This document shows positions 11,391 to 23,650 of a stretch of 64,000 bases of DNA, in pieces. Made by a program: the position numbers and the translations under genes. The notes under the pieces were generated by a model. It was given only the letters and a program-made list of their open reading frames with translations. It made no database searches and was not told the DNA's origin. The first letter of the stretch is position 1. Each line of letters begins with the position of its first letter. The DNA is from Neoechinorhynchus agilis (Eukaryota; Acanthocephala): the NCBI GenBank assembly GCA_051530055.1, contig CM121343.1:496001-560000 (forward strand), read 5' to 3'.

Positions 11391-12649
11391 TCAAGGAGTC
11401 ATTTTTGCATTTGTAGTTGATTTTATTAAATTCGTCAGAAAATTCTCCAGGGAGCTAGTAGCGGTACCTTTTAGTTCCGAAGCGTCCTTTTCACCCGAAG
11501 GCTTTACAACGAAATTCACTACAAGTTTCCAATGATTTGTTCGGAATTCTATTAACTGGTCAATGCATCGGTTATAGAGCACAGTCGTATATGGATCATT
11601 CTTTTTCTTCAAGTGTCCACGAAGATCAGAGTGGCTCCTTACATAATCAATGAACTCAACATGCATAGGAAGCATATAACTCTTCATCGTATTTAAAAAT
11701 GCAGCTACACTTGGATCGTGCTGGATCTGCAGAAATGTATCAAGTAGTGGCACTGCGCTGGACTGTGCAGCAGAAGCGCCGCATAACTTAATTGGTTCTG
11801 AATTGTAATCCTCACCTAAGATTATACCACGTTTAGGGAAAGCAAGGAAGTCCCTAAGATTGTTATAATAGATATTGGGATCACATTTCTCGTCCATTTT
11901 AAGCAAAGTATTTTTCATACGCTCTAGGGAAAGTGCGATTCTCCGAAGAACTTCGTCCAGATTATCGTCCTTGTTGCTGACATACTCATAAATCGATCGA
12001 ATCGCGAGAGCTGCTTTGACTTCCACTTCCATCGCTACTACAAAGAACCATCTATAGTCCTCGCTGATATCCAGTTTGTATACCAAATCCATGTTTTGAG
12101 CTGATAGGACGTCGTGATCGTCTGGATGAGCTGCATTGGTTTGGTCGTTGAGCAATGGTTATCTGTTAATCTGTGTGTTAGTTTGGTTGCAATCGTGAAC
12201 TGAACCGTTCGACCAAACCGCGCAGCTCATTTTATGACTCTCCAGTTCACTAGAACCATCAATGCATGACTAAGTGCAGGGGGCAATCTAGTCATTTTAC
12301 TTAGTTTTAAAATGGGACTAGCAAGTGAAGTTGGAACTTTAATTGGATGATTCTCGCCCTTTTCGATCGACTTTTCAAGTGCAAATGCCGTACTGATATG
12401 AAGAAGGAGTGAAAGTGCCTTAAATTGGTGGATTTGCGAAAAATTAAGTTCATCATCAATATTGCCTGGTACAATCAAAGGTAATTTTTCAACCATTGTA
12501 GACACAGTTCCGTTTTCCACGTGCTTTGAAAGGTCACTTATCGCCATCTTCCAAGCAGCGTATTTGTCACTGAGTTCAACTTGGCAATGCTGGATCATAA
12601 ATCCCGTTTCTGGTGAGATTTGGAATTCGTGTAAGCTGGGTTTTATCAT
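11391..12649 (-). CDS. IDO: Indoleamine 2,3-dioxygenase
   Basis: Haem enzyme that opens the indole ring of tryptophan to N-formylkynurenine, the first step of the kynurenine pathway. Two exons: about 12230-12649 and 11391-12126, giving about 385 residues (family usual about 400). Visible landmarks are LPPALSHALMVLVNW, the block GASAAQSSAVPLLDTFLQI (vertebrate GGSAGQSSVFQ), YMLPMHVEF, and RTNHWKLVV, whose His matches the proximal haem ligand. The ATG is immediately preceded by TTGATTACAG, a splice-acceptor sequence, and lysyl oxidase ends only 92 bp upstream on the same strand. The single intron is not GT-AG. An AATAAA follows the stop closely. Confidence 0.93.
12126..12230 (-). other. Non-GT-AG hairpin intron in IDO
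   Basis: About 104 nt that join NWRVIK to PDDHDV. Coding-strand ends are ATGAGCTGC...GGTTTGGTCG and CGACCAAACC...GCAGCTCAT, a near-perfect terminal inverted repeat of about 20 bp. No GT-AG pair in this stretch gives the right phase: the in-frame GT sites before the stop are phase 0, while usable AG sites need phase 1. Boundaries are uncertain by 1 nt. Confidence 0.75.
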
Positions 12650-12741
12650 CTGTAATCAAGATGAAGTCGGGTCACATAATTAAAAAAAATATGCGATTTA
12701 TAGCTGAAGGTTCAAATCTTTGAGCAAACATATCCGCTTAA
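12650..12741 (-). promoter_or_regulatory. Short lysyl oxidase-IDO spacer with splice acceptor
   Basis: Only 92 bp separate the lysyl oxidase stop from the IDO ATG on the same strand. It has a T-rich tract (TATTTTTTTTAATTATGTG) and ends TTGATTACAG directly at the ATG. I see no AATAAA and no TATA box in it. This is what a trans-splice site inside an operon looks like; a separate promoter cannot be excluded. Confidence 0.5.
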
Positions 12742-15085
12742 TCACCATGGGTCCTGATAGGTGCAATTGACTATGTATGCGGAGCTCCCAGTGTATATCA
12801 GGCGGCACGCTGCACAATTGTTCTCAAATGATATCTCCGATACCAAATAGTCTGGATTTAAGCATGCCTTTGAGTCAGCAAAATTGTCGCTTTTTAAGCT
12901 TCACTTTAGAAAAGTACCTGAAACCGGTATGCGCCGGGATCTAGATCCGTAATATCAATCCATTGACAGTCAACGTCATGAAAGTAAGTGTCCACGCAGC
13001 CAGGTGAGATTCCTAAATTAGCGAGAATTGGTATTGATTTAGAAAATTCATCTTGCATTTTTCGAAATAGGATAATTAATATTTTAGACCCACAGTCGTG
13101 AAAGGCAAGGACATCGCAAAGCGGGATTGATGTTTCAATACCCACAACTCTTAAACAGATAAAAACGAAATATCGTCTTACCTTGGTCGCCGAAGTTTCT
13201 GCATTCGAACTTTTTATTATAACCAGGCGCACAATTGTTGTCCTCCAAACAAAATGATGCCTTAGTGGCTTCGGTCATTTTAGTTCCACTTAAAGTGAAT
13301 ATCTCATATCGTGCGAAAACCTCCATGGAATGATAATGCCTAATTCATGATAGGAGTTAAGTAAACACAATGAACATGGGATAGCTCAAATTTGTCGGGA
13401 CTCCGAAATCTGAGGAACTTACGTACGCGTGACATAAATGCCAAATCCAAGCGAATTTTGGGAGTGTTGGGAAAAAGTCCGTGGTTCCATTATTCCATAT
13501 TGCTGTTGTAAAACGTATCAGTCTTCGCTTATTGTAATGCCAATCGTCTTTAGATTGATTAGGTCAAACAAATAATCGGATTTTTACCTGGGTATTCTTT
13601 TTGGATGCGGTAGGCGCTTGGTGCTACACAGTTCTCTTCCATGGCACATTGAAGGTAAAACAGGTAGCGTTCCTCGAGGTAAAAGTCGCGGCGAAGTAAA
13701 TGTAGATCCATGTATAAGTCAGGCAATTCTTCGAAAATAGTAAAAAAATTATTTGCAATACTTACTCTCAGTACAGATTACGCCTGCTAAATGATTACTC
13801 GATGGACAGTACACATCCTCATCAACTGTACATTGTGAAAGTGATTTGTGTTTCATTGAGCATTTTAAACCACTTATAATGACATTTTTCCGTTTTGAAT
13901 AACCAAAAAAGACATCTTCCTTTGTATAGAACATTAAATATTGAAAAAAGTATGGGTACAGTCATTTACTTGTACGGCCGAATGTGCATATAGAAGACCC
14001 ATGGCTTTACAAATCAGACCAGCTTCGAAAATACCAAACGCGTTGCCACAAATACTTCCAATTTTTCCATCGGACGTTTTCAATAGGATTCGTCCTTCTT
14101 GGGAGTTTCGCCCACCCACCAATTTTAACTTGTAGTTAGCTGGCATCCTCTAAATTACACTCAAAATCTATTTAGTCCAAGTTAACATTTGAAAATTGAC
14201 ATGAACTATCATCGTAGTCTAAGCTACAAAATTCAGGTTTCAACTGCTGCTTTCAATAGGTTAAACTACGACGACAAAACTTAAGAGCGTTTAAAAGTTG
14301 TTAACCTTTTTAGGGGGCCCGTAATTATCCCATCTTTTTTCATTGGTGTATAATTCGCTTATGTTTGTCGTTAGTCTCTGTTTTACACTCCAATGAAGTT
14401 CATGTGTGCACCGGACACCTGATAAAGGTTCATAAAATCGCATAATTTCACTTCTAATCCGAATGGAATTATTACCAGCTCCTTTTGTTTGATCACAATT
14501 ATGTGCTCCCCATTCTGTGTGGTAGCAGTCGGCCAATTTAGTTTCATTACCGTAGCAGTTGATGTTGTCAAGCCAGAAATTTCCTAAAAGGTTTCGAGTG
14601 TTTATATGTTTGATGAGTTATAACGGAATGATCACCTTTTACACCGTCGAATTTTGAATTAGCAAATATAATGTGAGCGTCTTTATACCCTATTTGCTTA
14701 CATGTAACGGCAGCTGCCGGGTGGTCGAATCCATCTTGGCATACACTTCGCCACTCTTCGTTGTGATAAATCTTCATAACACAAAAATTTAATAAAGAAT
14801 GTATAATTAATTTTATACTGACTAGAGGATGCCCTTCCCATGGTACGCGCCCACCAATGAGCCTAATATCACCATCCTGCGGTTCCTGAGCTTTGGTTTT
14901 AAGTTCCTCATAAAATTTTACATAAGTGGGATCTATCGGTGTGTAGTTGGATGGTAAATCAATATTCTCCTGTCCCCGGTTATCTGGGAACATTATTGAT
15001 AATGTGGACAACAGTAAATGGAGATTCCTTTAACAGACACGGTCATTATAAGTGGTGAAAGATTCCGAGCAGTAATAACTTACAT
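12742..15085 (-). CDS. SRCR-containing lysyl oxidase (LOXL type)
   Basis: Secreted copper amine oxidase that oxidises lysines of extracellular matrix proteins. Order: signal peptide, two SRCR domains ([12 protein letters not shown]...CQDGFDH...; [12 protein letters not shown]...), then the catalytic domain. The copper site is WHLCHAHYHSM, split by an intron. Both partners of the LTQ cofactor are present: Lys in [12 protein letters not shown] and Tyr in [19 protein letters not shown]. The last exon ends in a domain like the family C-terminus (LNPDYLV...YTG...NC). All internal introns fit GT-AG. The proposed start codon is split by the first intron (AT at 15084-15085, G at 15027), giving [15 protein letters not shown], a plausible signal peptide; this start is inference. 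Two SRCR domains is fewer than the four of vertebrate LOXL2-4. Confidence 0.92.
14181..14305 (-). repeat. Foldback element inside a lysyl oxidase intron
   Basis: The intron between the two SRCR domains contains facing ends GTTAACAACTTTTAAAC and the inverted form of GTTAACATTTGAAAA, and a second nested pair (CGTCGTAGTTTAA facing CATCGTAGTCTAA). The GT of the donor is the first base pair of the outer arm. This is a small terminal-inverted-repeat element that forms, or sits in, a canonical GT-AG intron. Confidence 0.6.
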
Positions 15086-17267
15086 TTCCAAATGGTTTCC
15101 CGAAGAAAAAAAAGCACTATAGTTGTGATTGTTCAATCCCTTTCAATATATCACCAAAATAATTATGCTTCGGCATAGTCTCGCCAATATTCCTTGTCGT
15201 TTTGATGTGACATCTGAACACTCCCTGCTGCTACAATTTATTCATGATATAAATTTGCATCCGATTTGACAGTGATACGTTTAAGATGGAATCACACGCT
15301 ATGTGGCCGTCTTCAATTTCAATATCTTCTATATTTTTCAACCGGGATGCTCTTGATAGCCAGCATACTTCACGTACAAATCCAAAAACTACGAGGTGCA
15401 CTGAATCCTTAGCCTGATGCACAAACAATACACCTTAAAAATTTATATTGCGACTTAAAAAAATAGAAGCTTCGAGTCTTACTGTGATTTCAGTTGTGGT
15501 ATATTAAATAGTCACCGATTAGTGCTTTGCGATTTGTGTGATGTGATTCAGAATAAAGGCAGCAATCTACTAGTTCCGCAAAAATAACACCAACTTCATA
15601 AAACTGAAATTTGCCATTCAGAAATAGGCAAAATAAATCGAACGATTTTTCGGAGAAACCACTCTAAGGTTAAATCTATTTTCTGTCTTAAGGTGGCTCA
15701 TCAGTCTAACTTGTTCAATAAAACTCGTCCAAGCTTTTGGAAGAATAATATCTAACCTAGACGGCAAGGGTTTGTTGTCGATTAGGATACGGAATTTCGA
15801 GTATCTAAAGTAAAACGAATGACCTGATCCTCTTCACTTTAGTGCATTATAAATGAGGAAAACGTTGCACTATTCGACCAATGCTTAGAACTCGACTTCC
15901 TACCTTCCGTTAAGTGTCAAATTGTCGTCTAGTGGACAAAAACGTGGGTATTATGAAGTTGTCTGACTCTTCAAGTAAGTGAAATCGACCTCACTAAAGC
16001 GAATTTAATTGTGCCTTGATAACTAGCGCGAGGCACTAAACATGCTCACGATTGCAAATCGACGAAAATTGATCTGTAGAGTGTAGTTATTCAAGACTTT
16101 TCACACTGCTCGATCTTAGGAAAGAATAAAACATCATAAACCTTCTTCGAAGCGAATAACCACCAATTTCCACCCGAACGGACATCCTCCAGACCGCATA
16201 TTCCCACTCGGCCGAACTCGTATTCCACTCCAAAATCAACAAACGAGTGTCGATACGTGAGGTACCGGGGGAATGTGATTGGAATTGTTGCTTAGAAGTC
16301 TACACCCGCGGTAAATGATTATTTATTGAAGACGTTCTGCGAACCTCGTCGGATTCTTGCATTGAGTGTTTTTCTGAGAGCCCAAAAGTACATGGATTTT
16401 ATTCTTTGTTAATTAGCAAATAAACGTACTATTATTATACATTTAAGCTCAAGATTGAGCGCGGCCGAATAAACTTTGCAATGATTAATGCTGCGATTCT
16501 GCGATCGGATGACTAATCAATACGGTTTTAGTCCATATCAAAAAAGAAAGACATTCTGTTGCTTAAAATCGATCACTGAGGGAATGCGAAGGGAACTTGA
16601 ATTTGATATTTGGTAAATGAGTCAACAAATCAAATACATTAACACTTCTAAAGACATGGTTGCGACTTATTATGCATACCAATTATTAATAATTTTTTGG
16701 AAAATTGTTGCTGTTATTTTTGGCATGGAATAAAGAGCCAATTTTCCAATTTGAAGGAATTTTAAGCACAGAAAACCCTTTCATCTATGAGAGTTATTTA
16801 ATGGAACAATTTGGTTATTTTAAGTGCACCTTTATACTCTTTGAAAAGTGGTTGCTATGTGAAGTTCAGTTCCATATCAAAATGAATGTTACTCAAACTT
16901 AGTCTAAAGCTAAATATTGATTCGGTCATCAGGTATTATTGTTCGATTTTATCCCATATCACAAGTTCTTCATTTTCCATTGGTGTCATAGTCAAAGAAA
17001 AACTTGAAGAAGAGCGATTTAATTTTTCTTTGTCATCACTCGTAATTTTTTTTGACAAACCTCATCCTAAGAGACTACAATGAGATATACTCTTGTCTTA
17101 GCAAATGTAATGTTCGCAATAAGTGTCTTTCAAAACGAGTATTTTATCGACTAATTTAATTTGGTCTAAGTATGAGTAGAAAGGATGCATTGATGCAATC
17201 GCAGAGAACGCTTAAACCGTGCAGCATAACCACATTATAAAGAATCTCTTCGTGCTTAAATTGTGGA
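15086..17267. other. Intergenic, one unassigned open stretch
   Basis: No recognised gene. An open stretch at 15231-15428 (-), following an AG acceptor-like site, encodes about 65 residues (core VVFGFVREVCWLSR) that I do not recognise; it could be an upstream exon or a stray frame. A segment near 16150-16260 weakly resembles the repeat at 28083-28240. The rest is AT-rich. Confidence 0.4.
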
Positions 17268-19834
17268 ATGGAAAATATGGAACTTCGATGTGCTTTCCTA
17301 TTGATCGTTTGGAATCACGTTCAAATTGCTTTGCTTAAAACCTCTAATCTATATTTGCCGATTAATATTGCCATAGGGCATACACTTGCCGCGTCGAGTT
17401 TGGGGAACGATTTACGAATGTATGGTTCGAGAAAACCAAAGAATAATCGACAATTGAATCGGTTTGATCATAATGCAATGCCAAACACAATAAATGATGA
17501 ATCTCGAGGTTTGATCTTTTTAAATTACATTTAATTTCAATTCATGCAGACAAAGAGTTTCCTCCATTTGCTGCAGAAGCAATTTTACGCAGTCAATTAC
17601 TCACGGGTTATTATCCAGATACCAGACCCGTGAAAAACGAACTAACGCAAACAATCGTCAACATTAGTGTAAATATAAGACAAGTTGTTAAACTGGTAAA
17701 AATTATTTCTGTTCGTCCATTTTTTAATCTCTATCACAGGATGAACAAAACCAAATTATGACTACCAGCAACTTAATGTACTTAGTTAGTATCATCCGCA
17801 TCTATTCTACCTTTTTTTCTATGGTTTAAACATCCAAATTGCTAACTTTGTTAGTGGATGACTTTTTTGAAATATTTCGGGAATACTCCGTACATTGCAG
17901 ATAATAAGAAAATACTTGTAATAGCATTCGGAAATCCGCATTGAAACTCAAATGTTCAAAATATTAGCCGTTTTGCCTTATATATATAATGGGGTCCAAT
18001 AAACACAGTTAATCGATAATTAAGATCCACATATATTTTTTATCGATACAAAAATCCTTCGGGTTAGTCAAAGAATAATTTTGGTGAAAATACGAGTATC
18101 ATCGGCATCTCTTCTACCTTTTTTCTATGCTTTAAACATCCAAATTGCTAACTTTGTTAGTGGATGACTTTTTTGAAATATTTCGGGAATACTCCGTACA
18201 TTGCAGATAATAAGAAAATACTTGTAATAGCATTCGGAAATCCGCATTGAAACTCAAATGTTCAAAATATTAGCCGTTTTGCGTTATATATATAATGGGG
18301 TCCAATAAACACAGTTAATCGATAATTAAGATCCACATATATTTTTTATCGATACAAAAATCCTTCGGGTTAGTCAAAGAATAATTTTGATGAAAATACC
18401 CGAAGTTACCTCCTTCGAAATATTTCCAATAAATCAAATATGCTATTACCGGGAGTATTATCACTAAAATTGTATATATTTTTTATTTGTGAGACATGGT
18501 TTTTTTTACGAGTTTTTGTTTTCCAAGCAGAAACCAATAACCAAATTCAATGTTTAGCAATGGCATGACGAATTTTTAACCTGGAATCCAAGGAGAAATT
18601 CAAATATAACTGAGATATTCTTTTCACCAAAGGATATATGGATTCCTGATATAATAGTTTTCAACAGGTAAGCATGTTGATTTGCCGAGACACCTCGACA
18701 TCCGTCTATCCAAGCGTGGACCGAGCATTCTCACAGACATATGAGCAATATCTAGTGACAGTCAATCATAAAGGCAAGGTCCATTGGGTATATTCTGATG
18801 TTGCAAGGACCTACTGCTCAGTGAATATCACGCTTTTCCCATTCGATCATCAATCGTGTGCACTCGAAATTCAATCATGGTCTAGAGTAAAAAACGAGTT
18901 AGTCCCTCACTATGTACCAGTAAAGAAAATGGATTGTCATGGAATAAAGGCAGAGTGGGATATTAAAAACATCGAATGGTCAATTCAAGAAGTCAACAAT
19001 ATACCATGGATAAAGTTGGTATTGGAAATTCGTCGAAATTCTACATTCTATTTGTACCATTTAATATTCCCTTTTTTTCTACTATCATGTCTTACATTAT
19101 TTGTGTTTTGGCTGCCACCAGACAGTGGAGAAAAAGTAACTCTTACTATAACAATACTCCTTGCTCTGACTGTGTTCTTACAACTCATATCCAATTATAC
19201 ACCAAAGGCTTCAGAAAATCTACCAATAATCGGTATATATTTTAATATAAACTTAATTTTGGTACTTATTTCGGTTGTTATGACTATTCTTGTGCTCAAC
19301 GTTCACTTCAGAGGACCTAAAAGCTCACCCGTTCCTGGTTGGATCAAAAAATATGTGATTGAAATGCTAGGTGTTAGTATTGGGATAAGCGAACATCGGT
19401 ATAGTCCAACAAATAACGATGATAATTCACTGATAGACAAAACTGGGTGCGTAGATGATTGTACTAAGGCGGAAAATAAATACAACAAGGACGAAAATTT
19501 GTCTGTTTCCATGGCACAAAAAAGTGACCATCATCTCGTTTCCGTAAAGGTTCAAATTTTAAATAATGAGCTTAGAAGATATGAGAGATTACTTCGAAGA
19601 ATCCATTTTCCACTTCAACCATTCATCGCAGATGAAATAGATGAATGCCGGAAGTTGTCGAAACTAATTGAGCATGAGCAGAACGAGTCATTTACAAGGG
19701 AAAGGACAAGTGGGATCATGACCGAATGGAAAACATTAGCTGTGATCATCGATAGGGTTTGTTTCATCATTTACATATTTTGTGTGATTTCATCCATCTT
19801 GTTCTTTGTTGCAAAATATATCCAATTGCGGTAG
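17268..19834 (+). CDS. Cys-loop ligand-gated channel, nicotinic receptor type
   Basis: Pentameric ligand-gated ion channel subunit of the plasma membrane. Exons: 17268-17508, 17550-17695, 17740-17784, 18558-18667 and 18715-19834, all joined by GT-AG introns in phase. Visible: N-terminal hydrophobic signal, ligand-binding domain with NISVNIRQVVKLDEQNQIM and WHDEFLTWNP, Cys-loop YCSVNITLFPFDHQSC (13 residues between the cysteines), TM1 after RRNSTFYLYHLIFPFF, TM2 GEKVTLTITILLALTVFL, TM3, a long intracellular loop, and TM4 near VCFIIYIFCVISSILFF. TM2 is of the cation-selective nicotinic kind. The adjacent cysteine pair of alpha subunits is absent, so it is probably a non-alpha or divergent subunit. 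The stop is followed at once by AATAAA. Intron 3 holds a tandem duplication. Confidence 0.92.
17788..18399 (+). repeat. Tandem duplication of a 307 bp unit inside an intron
   Basis: Two copies, 17788-18094 and 18095-18399, start AGTATCATC(C/G)GCATCT and end TTTTG(G/A)TGAAAATAC. They differ at only a few positions in my reading, so the duplication is recent. It lies wholly inside intron 3 of the Cys-loop receptor and does not touch the splice sites. Confidence 0.9.
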
Positions 19835-21221
19835 TAAATAAACTACATATTTCTACATGATTTTTGAGGGCTCTTGTAAAGCTTGAAAAAACTTTGGCAT
19901 ACATCTTTATTTGTAATAACTTTTATTTTTCTTAATAGTAATAAGAAAAGTGTAATAATTATATTAGAGGGAGAATACAAAGTGTTTTTAGTGTTTATCT
20001 CATACAAATGAATGTTGACAAACATTGAGAGGTATCCCGTGGGTCCTTAAAAATGCTGATATCACCTCTCAGCTCATCCACTTTTATCTCCAAGACCTGA
20101 CACAGAACCGATATATGGTTTTTATACGGTAAAACCTAAGCGAAAGTTCATATATAACAAAAGGGTTTTGAAAATCGGAAATCGCTGAAGTAGCTGGTTA
20201 ATATAAATATAGAAAAGAACTTTTCAGACCGAAATACAAGAAGGACATTCAGGAAAACCCAATTTTTTCAGTGGCACGGACACAACTAAATACAACATAA
20301 ATATGAAAACGATTGAACATTGTAAACAAACTACTACAATCCAATAAAATCAGATTCTGATGCGCCTTTTAAGTGAATTTTTATTATCGCCTTACGATGC
20401 TCACATTAAAAAGGAACAAATCAAAATAGTGTTAATATCTTGTACTGACTAAACCGAGACAAAAAATTGAATGATTTCACGAAAGGACGATCTTAAACAT
20501 TTTCCATGCTGTGACAGATTGTGAGCAGCGTTGATTATGAACATTTCCTTTCTTAGTTTAAAAAATGTTTCAGATTAATTATTGAAAACCAAGGATAACT
20601 CCAAGGAAAATTTAAGCATAAGAATGACCAAATAATGTTAATGTACAAACAAATAAAATCTAAATTCCAAAGTATCGATATGAACCAAGAATTGCACTGC
20701 TCATTTACATTTCAGTGCAATTCTATTAAAGCTTAACTTCATGCTCACTTTAGAGTGAGATTCAAATTAGAATAAGTTGATGAAAGTCTATACTGCGAAA
20801 TATCACAAGTAGTGGAAGATGCTTGAAACAAACTAAAGTTGTAGTCAACGTTCAAAGCTGTCTGCCTGTGCAGTAAACGCGAGGACCAACGCATCCCCTT
20901 TCATCGTCCTACTCTCTTTTTATATATATTTTGTTTGCTGATATAGTGATTGATTTATTGATTCCCTTTCACACAATATTTCGTCGATCTCATTGGACTT
21001 CTTCAGGTCTAAAATGTAGGCCAGGGTGGCTTTATCCTCAATTTTAACCAATAAACCGCCTTATTAGAATGGAGCTTGCTTCAACGATCACACTTGCATA
21101 TCAATCGCAACTTCGTATCAATACACTGACGTCTTAACAACCAATCTCATGATTGGATGTCGAGTGACTCACCACTGCAAAGCTTTTGGTCTGCACAATA
21201 TAGAGTTGTGGACAGTCTTGG
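19835..21221. other. Intergenic, left flank of the palindrome
   Basis: No gene seen. Near 20965-21010 lies another copy of the ATATTTCGTC...GACTTCTTCAGG core found in the foldback family. The palindrome arm begins at about 21222. Confidence 0.5.
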
Positions 21222-22189
21222 AGAACGGACATATTATCCCATTGAGTACTCTAAAGAAAGCCTTTCTGTATGGCTTCAGCCAAGTCCTATGGCGAGAAGG
21301 ATCGACGGAGGGAGCACCAGCACTGATCTATAGATTCTCGATCAGTTCATACTGATCGATACAACAAGTGACTTTGGCAGCTTCGTTCATTACTGAGCAG
21401 CCTTATCCAGGAAGAGTACTGCTAACCGCAAATCGGGAAAGGTGGAGAAAAGGACATCTAAACAAACGATTTGTCTAAAACTGCTGCGATAGGTGACTAC
21501 GCCGTTGAACGGTCACTCACCTTGACTCTGGTATCAAAACGAGAGATTGATAGCTGTTGTCGCAATCCTCCTGGAACTTATAATCAGTGTTTATGCTCCA
21601 TCTCTGGACTCAAATGAGGATGAAAAGCTTTCAAGAACAACCATCAATGCTCCTGCGAGAGATAAATTATTCATTCTGAGTGATCTAAGAACCAGTTTTG
21701 AAAAAGAAAACCACAATTGGAAAAATATAATCGGACAACATTGAATCGTGAAATGCAACAACAAGAATGGATATCTAACACTTCGTCTTTGTGAAGAATT
21801 TGAACTATGCATTGCCAACACATTTTAGCAGCCGAAGGATAAAAAAGTGCGCCCACTTAACCACGTGGTAAACTGCAAATGTTTCTCAGACTTCAGAGCC
21901 TCCAAATCAATCCCTGAATATGTCCAACGCTGGACAGACAACTCCATCGAATTCCGGCTAGAGTTTGAATTCAAGATTAATTGTTCAATCGAAAAGTTAC
22001 CAGAGCCAAACTGAAAAAGATTCCCCGATGTGTTTGATCTTAGCTACCCTGAGAGTTAGGCAAACTTTCTTCGAAATGTTAAAACTGTTTTCGAACACAA
22101 TTCAGTACGGAACTTTATCAAGATCTCTCTCCTCATAAGATTGAATAAACTGATAAAAGTTCGCCGCTCAGTGTAAATTGCACTTATTG

Positions 22190-23650
22190 AACGAAAGTGA
22201 GAAAGATTGGATTCATCCGCAATTGCGACATATCAAAAGTTACGCCTTTCATTGCCCACTTGACTCAAACATTGTCTAGGAATACGAGTATTTCAGCCCT
22301 GAAAACGAGTGGGAATCATAAAAGTATCCGATACAATCACGAAATATCATTGGCTTTCGTTTTAGTATTCTCACATCACAGCTTTATTGATTTTGGCTTA
22401 AGACATTGATCGGAACAGATATTTAAGCAATCCACATACAGAATTATCCATACTGATCCATTGTAGTATTTGACGAATAAGCAGTGTAAATGTTACTCAA
22501 CCCCTTACCGTGGCCAAAAAGATAAACATTCAGACTTGTACGGTCTTCATTTGTTTCTCTTTGACGAGTTTTCTTGGAACCTGAGATCGAAGCATAATGT
22601 CTTGGTACGTGTCGATTTCATACAAATATTCGTCCCTGATTATGAAATTCACATTATATTGATTTTCGAAATAATGATCATACATCTTTTATTGAGTATA
22701 CAGAACCAGTTTTAGTTTTCAAGGAAAAAGTGAAGTGGATAATGAAATGACCGAACTAATCATTCTAAAATTGTAGTGTGCCGTTCTGGACGCTGCTGGG
22801 CAAAGGTTTTTTGAAAAACCGATTGATTCAACAAAATTGAACAACGATATTTTGAGATGAAAGTTATCAGGAAAGTCAATATCGAATTCATTTGAAAAAG
22901 CTAATAACGATCCGTCGACGCATAAGGAAAAAGGCTGAGACAAAAAGTACATATAAAGAAGAAATGCTTTTGGGATTAAAATTGCAATGTATAATCGTTC
23001 GATTTTAAGCAAATCCTAATCAAATAGAAGATTATCGTTTGTCGGCATATTAAGGCAAAGTATTCCAATGATATGAACATTGAAGAAAGGAACCATGGAG
23101 TTATTTGAAAGCTATCAGCTATACTTTTTGATAGAACTGAATATTCACATTTAATCGCTGGAAGCTTCTTCGAAACTAGAACTGCTTCTAAATAATCAAT
23201 AAAAGATGTCAGATCATCCTTTCGAAAATCTATTAAATGTGGATTTTTTTAATCCGGAAATATTATTTTTATGAAATCCGCACACAAAAAGAGAAATAAA
23301 CATAGCTGAACAAAGTCCGAATGTTTATCTTTTTGGTCACGATAAGGCGTTGAGTAACATTTACACCGTTGAGTCGGCAAATACTACCGTCGATCTGCAT
23401 GGATAATGCTGTAAATGGATTGCTAGGCTGCTCTGACAAATGTCTGAAATCAAAAGCATGGAAGCTCTAAAGAATACATTAACGGAAGTCAATTATACCT
23501 TTTTATTATATCGGATGCGTTTTGGATTCTCATACGTTTCATTACTAAAATACTCCTAGACAATGTCCGAGTCAAGTTGGCAATGTTGGGCGTCTTTTAT
23601 GATATATCGACACCACAGATAAATCAAGTCTTTCTCTCTCTCGTTCAAAC
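22190..23650 (+). repeat. Older inverted repeat nested in the left arm
   Basis: The stretch 22190-22715 is diverged but clearly homologous to the reverse complement of about 23190-23650. Shared landmarks: GTAAATGTTACTCAACCC facing a GTAAATGTTACTCAACGC, CAAAAAGATAAACATTC, AACATTGTCTAGGA facing ACATTGTCTAGGA, and CATCTTTTATTGA. Because it is more diverged than the outer arms, it predates the big duplication. Both halves encode a similar stretch with CKCYSTPYR and QKDKHSD, which I do not recognise. Confidence 0.75.

Noticed and set aside
14790-14812. Lysyl oxidase intron in the first SRCR domain read as non-canonical
   Set aside because: GT-AG ending in TTATGAAG gives HPLIYHNEEW, which fits the domain; no unusual splicing needed.
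18674-18714. ATG at 18674 as the start of the channel gene
   Set aside because: It lies inside a 47 nt GT-AG intron; upstream exons encode the ligand-binding domain and join in phase at 18715.
20975-21010. Hammerhead ribozyme in the CTGAAGAAG/CGAAAT repeats
   Set aside because: The boxes are suggestive but the copies read do not form a good stem II between them; recorded only as a low-confidence idea in the foldback finding.
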